From positions 1 to 36,611 of IMG/VR virus record IMGVR_UViG_3300030329_004213: a stretch of DNA of 36,611 nt. One strand, written 5' to 3'. The translations under genes and the position numbers were made by a program. The notes beneath the pieces were generated by a model. It was not told the origin of the DNA. It searched no databases and was given only the letters and a program-made list of their open reading frames with translations. Every line of letters starts with the position of its first letter. The stretch's first letter is position 1. Shown here in pieces: positions 7,714-15,265 of the stretch. The DNA is from a virus.

Positions 7714-8304
7714 CTATCCTCCTGATTGTAGTTGTAATCTATTTCTCTTTACATCCCAAAGTAAATCATTCATTCTACCACCAAGCTCTAAATATTTTTC
7801 AACAGTTAATTCTTCGTCAGAATTATGATTTAAAATTATGTTGTAAGATTTCCATCCAAAAGTTCCTTCACGTCTAGGATTTTTATCAACAACTACAACT
7901 ATTGTATCTTGTTTATTAGCTTTCACGCTCTTTTCCTTATTAGTTGTTTTAGTTGCAACCAGCTGTTCATAATTGCCCTTAACATTATTGTTAGGCAGTA
8001 TGTTGGCTGACTTTGAATTGTTTGTAAGTGCTTCGTCAATATGTTTGCTTTTTTGCATAACTGCCATTGTCCTCTTTACAGCTGTTTTTTTGTCGGCAAA
8101 TCGCCTAATATTTTCTTTGCTGTATTGATTGTAAACTCTAACCATCGCAGAACAACTAATGTTAGCATTGTTTAGCATTTCTTCTGCACTACTAACAATA
8201 ACCGAATTATCATTGCCGAATGAAAAATAAGGGTCATTAATCAAGCTGTCAGTTGATTTGCTTTTACAAACTTCGCCAGTTACTAAATTAATATTGTAAT
8301 ACAT
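7714..8304 (-). CDS. Conserved phage hypothetical protein with C-terminal GGRMNDLLWDVKR motif
   Basis: A 196-residue protein in two parts. Residues about 40-85 form SAEEMLNNANISCSAMVRVYNQY then IRRFADKKTAVKRTMAVM, a segment I associate with phage and bacterial proteins using a compact helical DNA-binding-like unit. The C-terminus TVEKYLELGGRMNDLLWDVKR is a second conserved-looking segment. A polar lysine-rich linker joins them. Function unknown; DNA binding is a guess from layout and basic charge. It is the first gene after a small gap with a candidate promoter and an AAAGGA ribosome site, so it may start a sub-operon leading to thyX. Confidence 0.6.
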   Translation of the reverse strand: MYYNINLVTGEVCKSKSTDSLINDPYFSFGNDNSVIVSSAEEMLNNANISCSAMVRVYNQYSKENIRRFADKKTAVKRTMAVMQKSKHIDEALTNNSKSANILPNNNVKGNYEQLVATKTTNKEKSVKANKQDTIVVVVDKNPRREGTFGWKSYNIILNHNSDEELTVEKYLELGGRMNDLLWDVKRNRLQLQSGG

Positions 8305-8349
8305 ATTTTTCCTTTCTCAATTAGTTGTCTTAATTAACAACTTAAACAT

Positions 8350-8378
8350 ATTATGAACCAAACTGTGCAGAAAGTAAA
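8350..8378 (-). promoter_or_regulatory. Candidate internal leftward promoter
   Basis: On the minus strand: TTTACT (8373-8378), a 17-base spacer and CATAAT (8350-8355), 46 bases before the start of the gene at 8304. The -35 box and first spacer bases match the 42-bp promoter pair elsewhere in the window. Downstream lies a short inverted repeat, AGTTGT/ACAACT (8323-8328 and 8337-8342), a possible operator. Confidence 0.55.
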
Positions 8379-8400
8379 CAATTTTATTTTCCCTTTATAA

Positions 8401-9861
8401 TCATATACTAAAATGCCTTAATCCACGAGGTCTAACTAGGAAAAGGTTTTTTCTAGCACGAGTCAACGCAACATACCAAACTCGGTTCTCCTGATCCTCA
8501 CCAAGACTCTCCCAGCTCTTACGACCCATATCGGTTAACAATACAACATTGTCTGCTTCGCCACCTTTGCTTTGGTGAATTGTTGATATGTTTATTTTAG
8601 TTTCTTGGTGAAACTTTTGTTTATTGAACAAACAAGTGCGTAAATACTCTCGCTCGTCTGGTGGTATATTTCTTAAAATATCTATCCAGCTCTGCATTAA
8701 AGATTCTTTGGGTAGTCCTATGTCATTCACATTATAAGTTTCTCTGTTTGGTAATGTCACATTAAAATCTAAAAACTTAATTAAGTTTTTAGCATCGTGT
8801 CTTTTTAATTCTTTACCATTGCGGAGACTTTCCCAAGCAACTATTGCACGAGTCATTTCAGTGTCCAAGGAATTTTTACCATTGTAGGTGTAACCATAGC
8901 CCTGTTGCCTGACGCATTGTTTTAACCTGTTCAGCAAATATTTACTCCTGCCTAAAAGCATCCAACTCTCTGTACTGTTAAACTTTATTTCTTGCTCGGA
9001 AGAAACATACTCCACCTTGCCCTCGTCTAGTCTTGGTGCCCATGGCTTAACATAGCGGTGTTTAATTCTTTTCACAACTTCAAACGCCAACCGATGAACA
9101 CTGCGAGGTATGCGGTAGCTTTGAGGTAGAATTTTACGATCACCCTTTAGACTTAAAAATTTATTTATGTCCGCACCAGCCCAACCAAATATTGCTTGGT
9201 CATCGTCACCAGCAATATAGACTTCATTGGCTAATGAAGCAGCTTTTATTGCAACCTTGTATTGAAGCGAGGACAGATCTTGTGCCTCGTCAAAAATGCA
9301 AATATCCACTGGTAGGGAAAAATCGTACTGCTCCAACATGTCTGTAAAATCGTACAAACCATTTTGCTTTTTATATCTTTGTAAAGATTTACCATATTGT
9401 TTAACAGCGTGTAGGGTTAAGTCTGGAGTGTTGAGTAGTGCGTGGCAGTCTTCAATAGGTTTTAAAGTTATACGAGACAGTGCCTCCGATCTGGCACATT
9501 TATCACCTAGTCCATCTCCAATGTGTAAGCCTAGATCCTCATCATAAATGCCTCGGAACTCTATGCCCAAAGCCTTGCCCAACTTTTTGTAATGAGCATT
9601 GGTCATAACCTCATCACGCCTCAAACTTAACTCTTTAAAAGCCAAACTGTGCAATGTGCGAAAGTAAGGAAATCTCGACTCATCAAATTTAAACTGCGCA
9701 ATGGCACGTTCTTGTGCTTCGTGTGCAGCTTTACGAGTAAATGCTAGGTAAGCAATCCGCTCAGGAGGTACACCACGTGCCAAAGCACCCTCTACAATTT
9801 TTAGTAGTGTTGTGGTTTTGCCTGTTCCTGGAGGTCCAAGAATAATCTGCACGTATCTCAA
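8401..9861 (-). CDS. UvrD/Rep-like superfamily 1 DNA helicase
   Basis: ATP-driven 3'-5' helicase of the UvrD/PcrA class. Motifs in order: Walker A GPPGTGKTT (9-17), motif Ia-like AYLAFTRKAA (37-46), Walker B DEAQD (191-195), motif III AGDDDQAIFGWAGAD (217-231), motif IV QSYR, motif V STIHQSKGGEADNVVLL, motif VI VWYVALTRARKNL. At 486 residues it is shorter than UvrD (about 720) because the 1B and 2B insertions are small. The start is TTG 9861, with GGAGG nearby and TTGA overlapping the primase stop. The tight coupling to the primase suggests it unwinds the replication fork. Confidence 0.93.
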   Translation of the reverse strand: MRYVQIILGPPGTGKTTTLLKIVEGALARGVPPERIAYLAFTRKAAHEAQERAIAQFKFDESRFPYFRTLHSLAFKELSLRRDEVMTNAHYKKLGKALGIEFRGIYDEDLGLHIGDGLGDKCARSEALSRITLKPIEDCHALLNTPDLTLHAVKQYGKSLQRYKKQNGLYDFTDMLEQYDFSLPVDICIFDEAQDLSSLQYKVAIKAASLANEVYIAGDDDQAIFGWAGADINKFLSLKGDRKILPQSYRIPRSVHRLAFEVVKRIKHRYVKPWAPRLDEGKVEYVSSEQEIKFNSTESWMLLGRSKYLLNRLKQCVRQQGYGYTYNGKNSLDTEMTRAIVAWESLRNGKELKRHDAKNLIKFLDFNVTLPNRETYNVNDIGLPKESLMQSWIDILRNIPPDEREYLRTCLFNKQKFHQETKINISTIHQSKGGEADNVVLLTDMGRKSWESLGEDQENRVWYVALTRARKNLFLVRPRGLRHFSI

Positions 9862-11387
9862 AAGTCCTCCGTCACTTCTGATGGCACATCTAACTCATCT
9901 CCATCATCATAGTACTCTGGTGCCGGAACTGACCAAACTTTAACAGGCTTGCCCTTAATTCTAAAAGTTTTACGGTCTCCTCCTAAGTTCCGCAACCAGC
10001 TCCAAACTTGGTGCTGAGATGGATAGCGGAAACGCCTAGACTCTAGGTAGATAAATAAATCCTCTGAGCGGAAAAAGACTTTACCTTCCTCCGAGTTATG
10101 CCAAGGCTTGGCGTTCATAATTTCGTCCTTCTGCCGAGCCTGTACTTTGCCTGTTAGGAAGGAATCAAATATTTTCTCAAACTGTCCTTGTGGCGAAGCA
10201 TCATCTGGGTCTTGTATAATTTCCACACTAGCTAGTAGTTCGTTAATGCGTTGCTCCCAACGTTGTGGAGGCATAGTGGCTGGGCATTTGTTGAGCTTAT
10301 CTACGCAAAGTTTTTGAAGCTGACGTTGATCAAGTAACTGCGGTGTTGTGACCTCTATTCTCTCGCCCTGCATCTCAATGTACCAACGTACACTGTTGCG
10401 GTTTTCTGTCTCGTATTTTGTAATGGAATCGATTTCAATAGCCAACCCACCACCAACTCCCCCAACCCCAAACTCCCGCTTCATACATTTACTTTTCTCG
10501 CAGTAGTTACACACAGGTGGTTGTTTGCAAGTGTAGGCATAGGTTTTACGACTAACCGATTTCACTAGCCCATTAACTTCTGAGCTAGGCAAAGGTGATT
10601 CCAAGTGTTCGTAGTTGAATTTCATTAGATCTTCTTGCCAGTCGTCGGGATTTTTCTTACGGAAATAAACACCCACATTGAACAAAGAAATGTTTCTTCC
10701 TCCCTCCGGGAACCCCATCGTCATGATGTGCTGAAGGCATGGTGGTCCATCCTTAAAATGATCAACAAGATCGGGTTTAAATCCTTCTAGTTTTTCAAAT
10801 GTTGTACGTTTCTTTTTTGCCACCTTTATGAAGTTATCTAATGATAATTTCTTACCATTGTGAATGGCATAACGATCTGTTTCATCTCCATCCCAATAAC
10901 ACAAATTAATCCAGTTGCCTCGGTCACGCTCGTTGGCTCGGCTGATTTGCTTTGGAAAAATCTCGGCTCCCCCATAGCCTAAACCAGCAGCAAATTCATT
11001 AAGTTTTGCCACCATATCAATGGCAGGTATAGCAGGCTCACAGAATAGGTAAAGGTGTGCTCCCCCAGACTTGCTTCTGCATAGCACCAGTGGAGTTTTA
11101 CGGATCTTCTTCTCCAACTCCTCCAGAGACTGATTCAGCTTGACCTCTCCTCGGATGTCTATGTCTATGACGCCAAAGTGACAGCTGTTGTCTTGCCTGA
11201 GCATGATAATGCCCAATATGTAATCCGAGCCTGTTAAGTGTTCAGTAAAATTTTGCTCCGTGGCAGGCTCACTTACTGTGATTGCCCGACCGGACATTTT
11301 CCCATCTTGTTCTTTCTGTTTTACACGGTACTGCCCGTGGGCACTTTCGTACCCACGAAACAGTTCCATAAAGGATTTAACATCCAT
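9858..11387 (-). CDS. Archaeo-eukaryotic primase-type primase-polymerase (TOTE-like AEP)
   Basis: Probable primer synthesis enzyme. The AEP core shows FGVIDIDI (D75, D77), CRSKSGGAHLYLF (H111) and GGAEIFPKQ with GNWINLCYW downstream, the pattern of the primase in TOTE conflict systems and PrimPol-like phage primases. It is followed by a PriCT-like region (about 217-280, NISLFNVGVYFRKK) and a four-cysteine cluster (C287, C293, C296, C301) likely to bind zinc. The C-terminal 180 residues are unassigned and hold no Walker motifs, so the helicase is a separate gene. 509 residues. Start ATG 11387 lies five bases after the previous stop with a weak ribosome site. Stop overlaps the helicase start. 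Confidence 0.86.
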   Translation of the reverse strand: MDVKSFMELFRGYESAHGQYRVKQKEQDGKMSGRAITVSEPATEQNFTEHLTGSDYILGIIMLRQDNSCHFGVIDIDIRGEVKLNQSLEELEKKIRKTPLVLCRSKSGGAHLYLFCEPAIPAIDMVAKLNEFAAGLGYGGAEIFPKQISRANERDRGNWINLCYWDGDETDRYAIHNGKKLSLDNFIKVAKKKRTTFEKLEGFKPDLVDHFKDGPPCLQHIMTMGFPEGGRNISLFNVGVYFRKKNPDDWQEDLMKFNYEHLESPLPSSEVNGLVKSVSRKTYAYTCKQPPVCNYCEKSKCMKREFGVGGVGGGLAIEIDSITKYETENRNSVRWYIEMQGERIEVTTPQLLDQRQLQKLCVDKLNKCPATMPPQRWEQRINELLASVEIIQDPDDASPQGQFEKIFDSFLTGKVQARQKDEIMNAKPWHNSEEGKVFFRSEDLFIYLESRRFRYPSQHQVWSWLRNLGGDRKTFRIKGKPVKVWSVPAPEYYDDGDELDVPSEVTEDF

Positions 11388-11392
11388 GATGT

Positions 11393-12184
11393 TTACATTG
11401 CTTCTTCAGATTGGACTGGGGTTGCTTTTACGTCCCCAGTATTTATGCGTGTTTTAAAGTCTCTTGCTTCAAGGTAAAGATTAGCACCATTAGGTAGCTG
11501 ATTTAATATACCGCCAGATTTAGCATCGTACAACATCTCAACATTCCAACCAAACCAACTTCCTTTATCATTTTCCTCTGGGACTGTGGTCAGCTTGTAC
11601 GCTGTCCAAAACATCGCAGGATTGATGGTGTTGCCTTCTTCTGTTGGATGAGGAATTTGTAAACGGTTAATCATCGAGTTCCATCTGCGAGCTTTTTTGA
11701 GTTGACTACTGCTCATGCTGAGGACTGCTGGGGTGTGACTACCGTCTTTATCTATTACAAATAGGAAGTATTCCGCATTGACGACTATTTCGGTGCCTTG
11801 GTCTGTGATCATTTTTCCGTCCTGATTTTCACAACCTGATAACACCGAGGCGTCGTTGCCGTGATCGGCTACAAAACCACCTCTGTCGGGTTTCCACTCC
11901 ACATGGGCACGCCTGTAACTTAAAGGTATAACCGTTACACCCTCCTCACCATCAAACACCTTGTTGCTAACTGAGTCGTAAATGTGTCCAGCCTCAGCAC
12001 CCTCCACATACGATCCATCACGTTTGTTGACTTGTGGGGAAAGAGCCTGAAGGATCGACAGTCTTGGGATCATCATATCCTCTTGTGTCATATTCTCTGC
12101 TGCTGTGCCTGCGTCTTCAATTAACAAAGATGGGTCGACTTTTGTTGCCACTTCTGTATTTTGTTTCTTCACTACTTTAGCCAT
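11393..12184 (-). CDS. Conserved phage replication-cluster protein, possible ssDNA-binding protein
   Basis: A 263-residue protein of a family I have seen beside phage replication genes. Landmarks are MIPRLSILQALSPQVNKRD, GHIYDSVSNKVFDGEEGVTVIPLSYRRAHVEWKP and PAMFWTAYKLTTVPEEND. The middle is rich in beta-strand pattern with aromatic residues, compatible with an OB-like fold, and the ends are polar. Some phage annotations call such proteins single-strand-binding; I cannot verify this. AAGGAG precedes ATG 12184. The start is one base after the stop of the preceding gene, and the primase follows directly, which fits a role in replication. No zinc or nucleotide motif. Confidence 0.65.
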   Translation of the reverse strand: MAKVVKKQNTEVATKVDPSLLIEDAGTAAENMTQEDMMIPRLSILQALSPQVNKRDGSYVEGAEAGHIYDSVSNKVFDGEEGVTVIPLSYRRAHVEWKPDRGGFVADHGNDASVLSGCENQDGKMITDQGTEIVVNAEYFLFVIDKDGSHTPAVLSMSSSQLKKARRWNSMINRLQIPHPTEEGNTINPAMFWTAYKLTTVPEENDKGSWFGWNVEMLYDAKSGGILNQLPNGANLYLEARDFKTRINTGDVKATPVQSEEAM

Positions 12185-12185
12185 A

Positions 12186-12779
12186 TCATTTATCTCCTTT
12201 TTCGATTTTAGCTACACGACCTGTGTAAATTTTAAATGTCTCGTGAGGAACTTGCTTACCCTCAGACAAACGTTCTTTTATAAAGGCTTTAAGAGTGCCT
12301 GCGTGTACGTCGGTAAACTTTTTGTAGAAGATTTTTTTAGCGTCTAGGTCTTTAATAAACTTGGTACACTCAGCATCTTCCTTGCTACCGAACTGAATCC
12401 GTACATTGTTTTTAATAATGTCAGACCCACCATTGTCCCGCAACCACTCCAGCCCATCATACTTCCGCTCTGCTAACTGGAGTTGCTCCTCGCCACGTGC
12501 ACGCTCAATAGCGGTGGCGGTGGGTAGAGCAGCACTGATGACTTCGCTGACTGATACCTTTGCTCCGTTGTTAAGTGTGAAGTTACGAATGTTCAACTCC
12601 TGCATCAAATCAGGTAGGGTTGATTCGGCTAGTGTTCTGAGGCTTTGCTTCTTTAACCGCAGTTGAGTTTCCAGTTGCTCAACCTCTTTTTCAAGCTCCT
12701 GCATCTGTAGCCCAACTTTAGCAACTGCACCTAAATCTCCGGACGAAGGTGCCACGTCCTCAAGCAAATCAATTGTCAT
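12186..12779 (-). CDS. Conserved phage protein with coiled-coil N-terminus
   Basis: A 197-residue protein. Residues about 20-60 are a heptad-like coiled coil (QMQELEKEVEQLETQLRLKK). Then comes STLPDLMQELNIRNFTLNNG, KYDGLEWLRDNGGSDIIKNNVRI and a C-terminal HAGTLKAFIKERLSEGKQVP...FKIYTGRVAKI. The same order of blocks occurs in a widespread phage family of unknown function next to replication genes; superficial likeness to Gam-type coiled-coil proteins is possible but unproven. AAAGGA precedes the start, and ATGA overlaps the stop of the preceding gene. Confidence 0.66.
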   Translation of the reverse strand: MTIDLLEDVAPSSGDLGAVAKVGLQMQELEKEVEQLETQLRLKKQSLRTLAESTLPDLMQELNIRNFTLNNGAKVSVSEVISAALPTATAIERARGEEQLQLAERKYDGLEWLRDNGGSDIIKNNVRIQFGSKEDAECTKFIKDLDAKKIFYKKFTDVHAGTLKAFIKERLSEGKQVPHETFKIYTGRVAKIEKGDK

Positions 12780-13147
12780 AATTTTCCTTTCTTTAGTTCG
12801 AGGGTAACAGGCATGTACCAGCCTTTGCGTCTATCCCTTTCACCCTCCTCGATATTTCGCTCCCAACGGAGCACCTGCACTTGTGGGGACTTTTCTGCTG
12901 CGATCATACAAGTTATCATCACTGCGATTGGGTCACCACCTCCTGGCCACAACAAGTAATCGTTGGGTCCGAAGTTTTCCATAATGCGTCTGGCTTTTAA
13001 GATGCTTGGTCCTGGAAGGAATTGAGGTTTTTCATTTGCTTCAAAAACCACCTCCAACTTACCATACCGAGCAGCATCTGTTAAGTCAGGCATCCACCCA
13101 AATTTATTCTTTACTGGGCGATTTACTACATACACTGTTGTTAACAC
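12776..13147 (-). CDS. Conserved phage hypothetical protein, first gene of the leftward operon
   Basis: A 123-residue protein. Landmarks: FGWMPDLTDAARYGKLEVVF, then LPGPSILKARRIMENF, NDYLLWPGGGDPIAVMITCM (a Gly-rich loop after a tryptophan) and QVLRWERNI...GWYMPVTLEL. I recognise the arrangement from other phages but have no function. I chose GTG 13147, six bases after AAAGGAG; the frame can be opened further upstream at TTG 13165, but that would put the ribosome site inside the gene. It follows the main leftward promoter, so it should be among the earliest replication-operon products. Confidence 0.7.
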   Translation of the reverse strand: MLTTVYVVNRPVKNKFGWMPDLTDAARYGKLEVVFEANEKPQFLPGPSILKARRIMENFGPNDYLLWPGGGDPIAVMITCMIAAEKSPQVQVLRWERNIEEGERDRRKGWYMPVTLELKKGKL

Positions 13148-13175
13148 GCTTTGCTCCTTTCTCAATGTGAAAATA

Positions 13176-13204
13176 AGTATAGCCTATATTATACTATAAG
13201 AAAA
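13176..13204 (-). promoter_or_regulatory. Main leftward promoter of the replication operon
   Basis: On the minus strand: TTTTCT (13199-13204), 17 bases and TATACT (13176-13181), about 29 bases before the first start codon. A second TATAAT-like box lies at 13188-13193. Just upstream is an inverted repeat ATTTCAC/GTGAAAT (13206-13212 and 13229-13235) that could be an operator. Inferred from consensus. Confidence 0.6.
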
Positions 13205-13425
13205 TATTTCACAAAAAAAAATTAGTGTGTGAAATTTAGAAAAATGTGGTAACGATGGTTTCGGTTGTGTAATTGTTATTAATTATTAATTATTTACTAA
13301 AGTTTCCGAAGTTTTATTTTAAGGGTAACGTAAACCAGTGTTTGGTAACGATAAAAAAGTTGTAGTGTAATTAGCGGTTATGGTTTAATATATAGTATGA
13401 GTTTCTTCTTATGTGGTCTTAGAGT
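13205..13425. promoter_or_regulatory. Divergent control region with three GGTAACG repeats
   Basis: No gene is visible here. The stretch is AT-rich and carries GGTAACG three times in the same orientation (13248-13254, 13324-13330 and 13344-13350), two of them 20 bases apart (about two helical turns). A weak rightward promoter is possible: TTGTAG (13360-13365), 18 bases, TTTAAT (13384-13389). Between lies a run of ATTAATTATTAATTAT. The repeats plus AT-rich DNA between divergent operons could be an operator array or an origin; I cannot tell which. Confidence 0.5.
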
Positions 13426-13836
13426 GTGGTTAGTGTTGGTCACCTCCTAGGGTTATTCCTAGCCATGCTCTCCTTTTGTACTGAGGCTGTTACTTTTTGC
13501 ACAATCAGAGATTGCTACGAGGTTGAACAATCAGAGCTGGACAAACGGCTGGATTGGTGCGATTATAAAAGTAAAATGATTATGTTGGTTGTGCACTGGA
13601 AACAAATCAATCGGTTTCAACAGGTGCGATGGGTGGCTGGAGGTAAGGAAGTTGTTTGCATGAAACGTATCCCAAATATGTTTTTAAGTGGGCAGGAAAC
13701 TGAACAGCAACTGCGGTGGTTGGAAAAGCTAAGATGCTCGGTGCAGAATTTAAAAGTGGATTCGGTTTTGGCAGGGCAAAAATATTTTAATGATTGTGTA
13801 GAAAAGACTTTACTTCTCTGGCCAGAAAGACTATAA
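13426..13836 (+). CDS. Possible secreted cysteine-rich protein
   Basis: A 136-residue frame opening with GTG at 13426 (alternative ATG 13465), without a good ribosome site. The N-terminus GHLLGLFLAMLSFCTEA resembles a signal peptide core and cleavage region but lacks the usual basic residues before it. The rest has six cysteines (FCTIRDC, LDWC, VVCM, LRCSV, NDC) and basic, amphipathic stretches. The stop falls within the -10 box of the next promoter. Family unknown. The even spread of cysteines and absence of frameshifts argue for a real gene, and a periplasmic product acting against host or superinfecting phage is conceivable. The start is uncertain. Confidence 0.45.
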   Translation: MVSVGHLLGLFLAMLSFCTEAVTFCTIRDCYEVEQSELDKRLDWCDYKSKMIMLVVHWKQINRFQQVRWVAGGKEVVCMKRIPNMFLSGQETEQQLRWLEKLRCSVQNLKVDSVLAGQKYFNDCVEKTLLLWPERL

Positions 13837-13848
13837 TATATATATTGG
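13807..13848 (+). promoter_or_regulatory. Rightward early promoter, second copy of the 42-bp inverted duplicate
   Basis: TTTACT (13809-13814), a 17-base spacer and TATAAT (13832-13837), 38 bases before the next start codon. The spacer contains the perfect palindrome TCTGGCCAGA (13817-13826), a likely site for a regulator. It is identical over 42 bases to the minus-strand copy at 82-123; the match stops abruptly on both sides. Confidence 0.8.
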
Positions 13849-13886
13849 TTGAGGGAAACCAACTAACTGAGAAAGGAAAAATATAT

Positions 13887-14267
13887 ATGAAATTCAAACT
13901 TTACAATTTTGACAGACTTACCAAGGAAGAAGTAGATTTTGTAAACGAAAATGGTCATGGGAGTCTTCCTAAGCATGAGGTGAGCATGAGACTTGGGCAT
14001 GGAACGAGCGACAGAAATCGTATAGAAGTTTTGAAGATGGTGGGTGAATGTTTTGAAACAGGCTGGTTTAACCATGTAGCAAATGTGACTTGCGATACTT
14101 TTGATGATGTGTTTCGGTTAACAAATGATCCAAGTGTGACTGAAGAGGAATATAACAGTTGTGTTGAAAGGTTGCTCCCAATGCACAGTGTTTCGGTTGG
14201 TGATGTTGTTGAGAATGAAAGTGGTGAAAAGTTTTTATGTGACCGCTTGGGTTGGACTAGGGTTTAA
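13887..14267 (+). CDS. Early hypothetical phage protein
   Basis: A 126-residue protein with no assigned function. It begins MKFKLYNFDRLTKEEVDFVN and ends SVSVGDVVENESGEKFLCDRLGWTRV. This ending (a VGD turn, then a C/Y residue and a final GW) recurs in small phage and conjugative-element proteins. Net acidic. ATG 13887 has GAGAAAGGA upstream, the usual context in this genome. It is the first gene after the duplicated promoter and is followed by a second small gene and then a terminator, so it is most likely an early host-takeover product. Confidence 0.72.
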   Translation: MKFKLYNFDRLTKEEVDFVNENGHGSLPKHEVSMRLGHGTSDRNRIEVLKMVGECFETGWFNHVANVTCDTFDDVFRLTNDPSVTEEEYNSCVERLLPMHSVSVGDVVENESGEKFLCDRLGWTRV

Positions 14268-14317
14268 ATTTAAGGGGGAGAATTTCCTCCTCCTCTATTT
14301 TTTAGAAAGGAAAATAT

Positions 14318-14668
14318 ATGGCTTACATTTCTACTGAAGACGTTAAAAAGATTCGGGTTGCTCTGAAAAAAGAGTTTGGTAAAAAACTAAAATTCAGTGT
14401 TCGCAGAGTAGGTCACCACTCTGTTGATGTCACGATCAAATCTGGGGAGCTTAATTTTTTTGACATAATGGGAACTCCTGGCAGACCAGTTCTAATTAAC
14501 CACTATCGTTTGGATAGTTTTGGGGAGCACAAACCTTTGTTTGAGAAAATTGTTAAAATCATCAAAACAGCACCAGACAATAAATGGCGTAATCATAGTG
14601 ACTTGGTGAGTGATCATTTTTTTATGTCATTTTATTTTTATATAAAAATTAATTATGGAAGAACATAG
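14318..14668 (+). CDS. LPD29-like early protein
   Basis: A 116-residue protein. The opening AYISTEDVKKIRVALKKEFGKKLKFSVRR followed by SVDVTIKSGELNF matches my memory of LPD29 (large polyvalent protein-associated domain 29), with its helix, a FSVRR strand and a V-x-V strand. LPD29 is often found as one module in large phage and plasmid proteins; here it is nearly alone. Its function is not known; a role in inhibiting host defence has been proposed for polyvalent domains in general. AGAAAGGA precedes the start. The C-terminal residues (FFMSFYFYIKINYG) are aromatic. The stop sits inside the terminator hairpin. Confidence 0.72.
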   Translation: MAYISTEDVKKIRVALKKEFGKKLKFSVRRVGHHSVDVTIKSGELNFFDIMGTPGRPVLINHYRLDSFGEHKPLFEKIVKIIKTAPDNKWRNHSDLVSDHFFMSFYFYIKINYGRT

Positions 14669-14692
14669 GGACTTCAGGTCCCTTTTCTTTTT
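14667..14692 (+). terminator. Rho-independent terminator of the early cluster
   Basis: AGGGAC (14667-14672), loop TTCAG, GTCCCT (14678-14683), followed by a T-rich run with one C to 14692. It overlaps the stop codon of the previous gene and separates early genes from the virion module. No clear consensus promoter is seen between it and the terminase small subunit. Confidence 0.82.
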
Positions 14693-14740
14693 GCTGAAAA
14701 ACGGTTACACTTATTTGAAAAAAAGTTTAACAAAAACATT

Positions 14741-15265
14741 ATGCCTAAGAAAAAAGTTCAAGTGCAGAGACCTGTAAAAGATGGGCCACCTGTAAAGCCA
14801 AAAGCCTGGAACGGTAGGTTTCAGTCGGTTGAACCAATGAAGAACCAAAAGAAAGCTAGAAAAGAACCGTACAAATGGAACCATCATGCAACGGTAAACT
14901 GGATAATGGGACAAGCAGATCCGGTGGGTTTTCTATCGCAAGTTATGCAGGGTAAAGAGATTTTTCCTGTCTATAGCCAGCAAGAAAATGGTGAAGTTCA
15001 AAACATTGGCAAGATTTCCGCTGACCCCGAACTAAGAGTCATGGCAGCAAAGACTTTGCTCGGGAAATGTGTACCAGATTTAAAAGCAGTAGAGATAAAA
15101 GCTCAAGTTGAGCAACATAAAATTTTAGATGTAACAAGGCTATCAGACAATGACCTCACAACGATTGAACGAGTACTTGAGCACGCTGTCATTGACGGAG
15201 ATCCGAGCAGAGAAGATGCGGAGGTCGTTAAGGGAGTTCACAAAGAGCTCTTGGCCAACGATTGA
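14741..15265 (+). CDS. terS: Terminase small subunit (probable)
   Basis: A 174-residue protein directly before the terminase large subunit. The N-terminal 50 residues are strongly basic (MPKKKVQVQRPVKDG). A central region with NWIMGQADPVGFLSQVMQGKE and DPELRVMAAKTLLGKCVPDLKAVEIK has the helical pattern common in phage small terminases, and a C-terminal helix follows. DNA-recognition and large-subunit activation are the family roles. Identification rests mainly on position and the central block, since small terminases diverge. The start lacks a strong ribosome site. The end overlaps the large subunit frame. Confidence 0.8.
   Translation: MPKKKVQVQRPVKDGPPVKPKAWNGRFQSVEPMKNQKKARKEPYKWNHHATVNWIMGQADPVGFLSQVMQGKEIFPVYSQQENGEVQNIGKISADPELRVMAAKTLLGKCVPDLKAVEIKAQVEQHKILDVTRLSDNDLTTIERVLEHAVIDGDPSREDAEVVKGVHKELLAND

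Noticed and set aside
13438-13448. GGTCACCTCCT as a remnant of a 16S rRNA end
   Set aside because: No other rRNA sequence is present nearby. An 8-9 base match is expected about once by chance in a window of this size. Kept only as a weak part of the leader hypothesis.
14273-14304. GGGGGA...TCCTCC with a following T-run as a terminator between the two early genes
   Set aside because: The stem is short, has a G-T pair and the T-run is separated from it. The next gene has its own ribosome site and no promoter is visible, so both are probably on one message.
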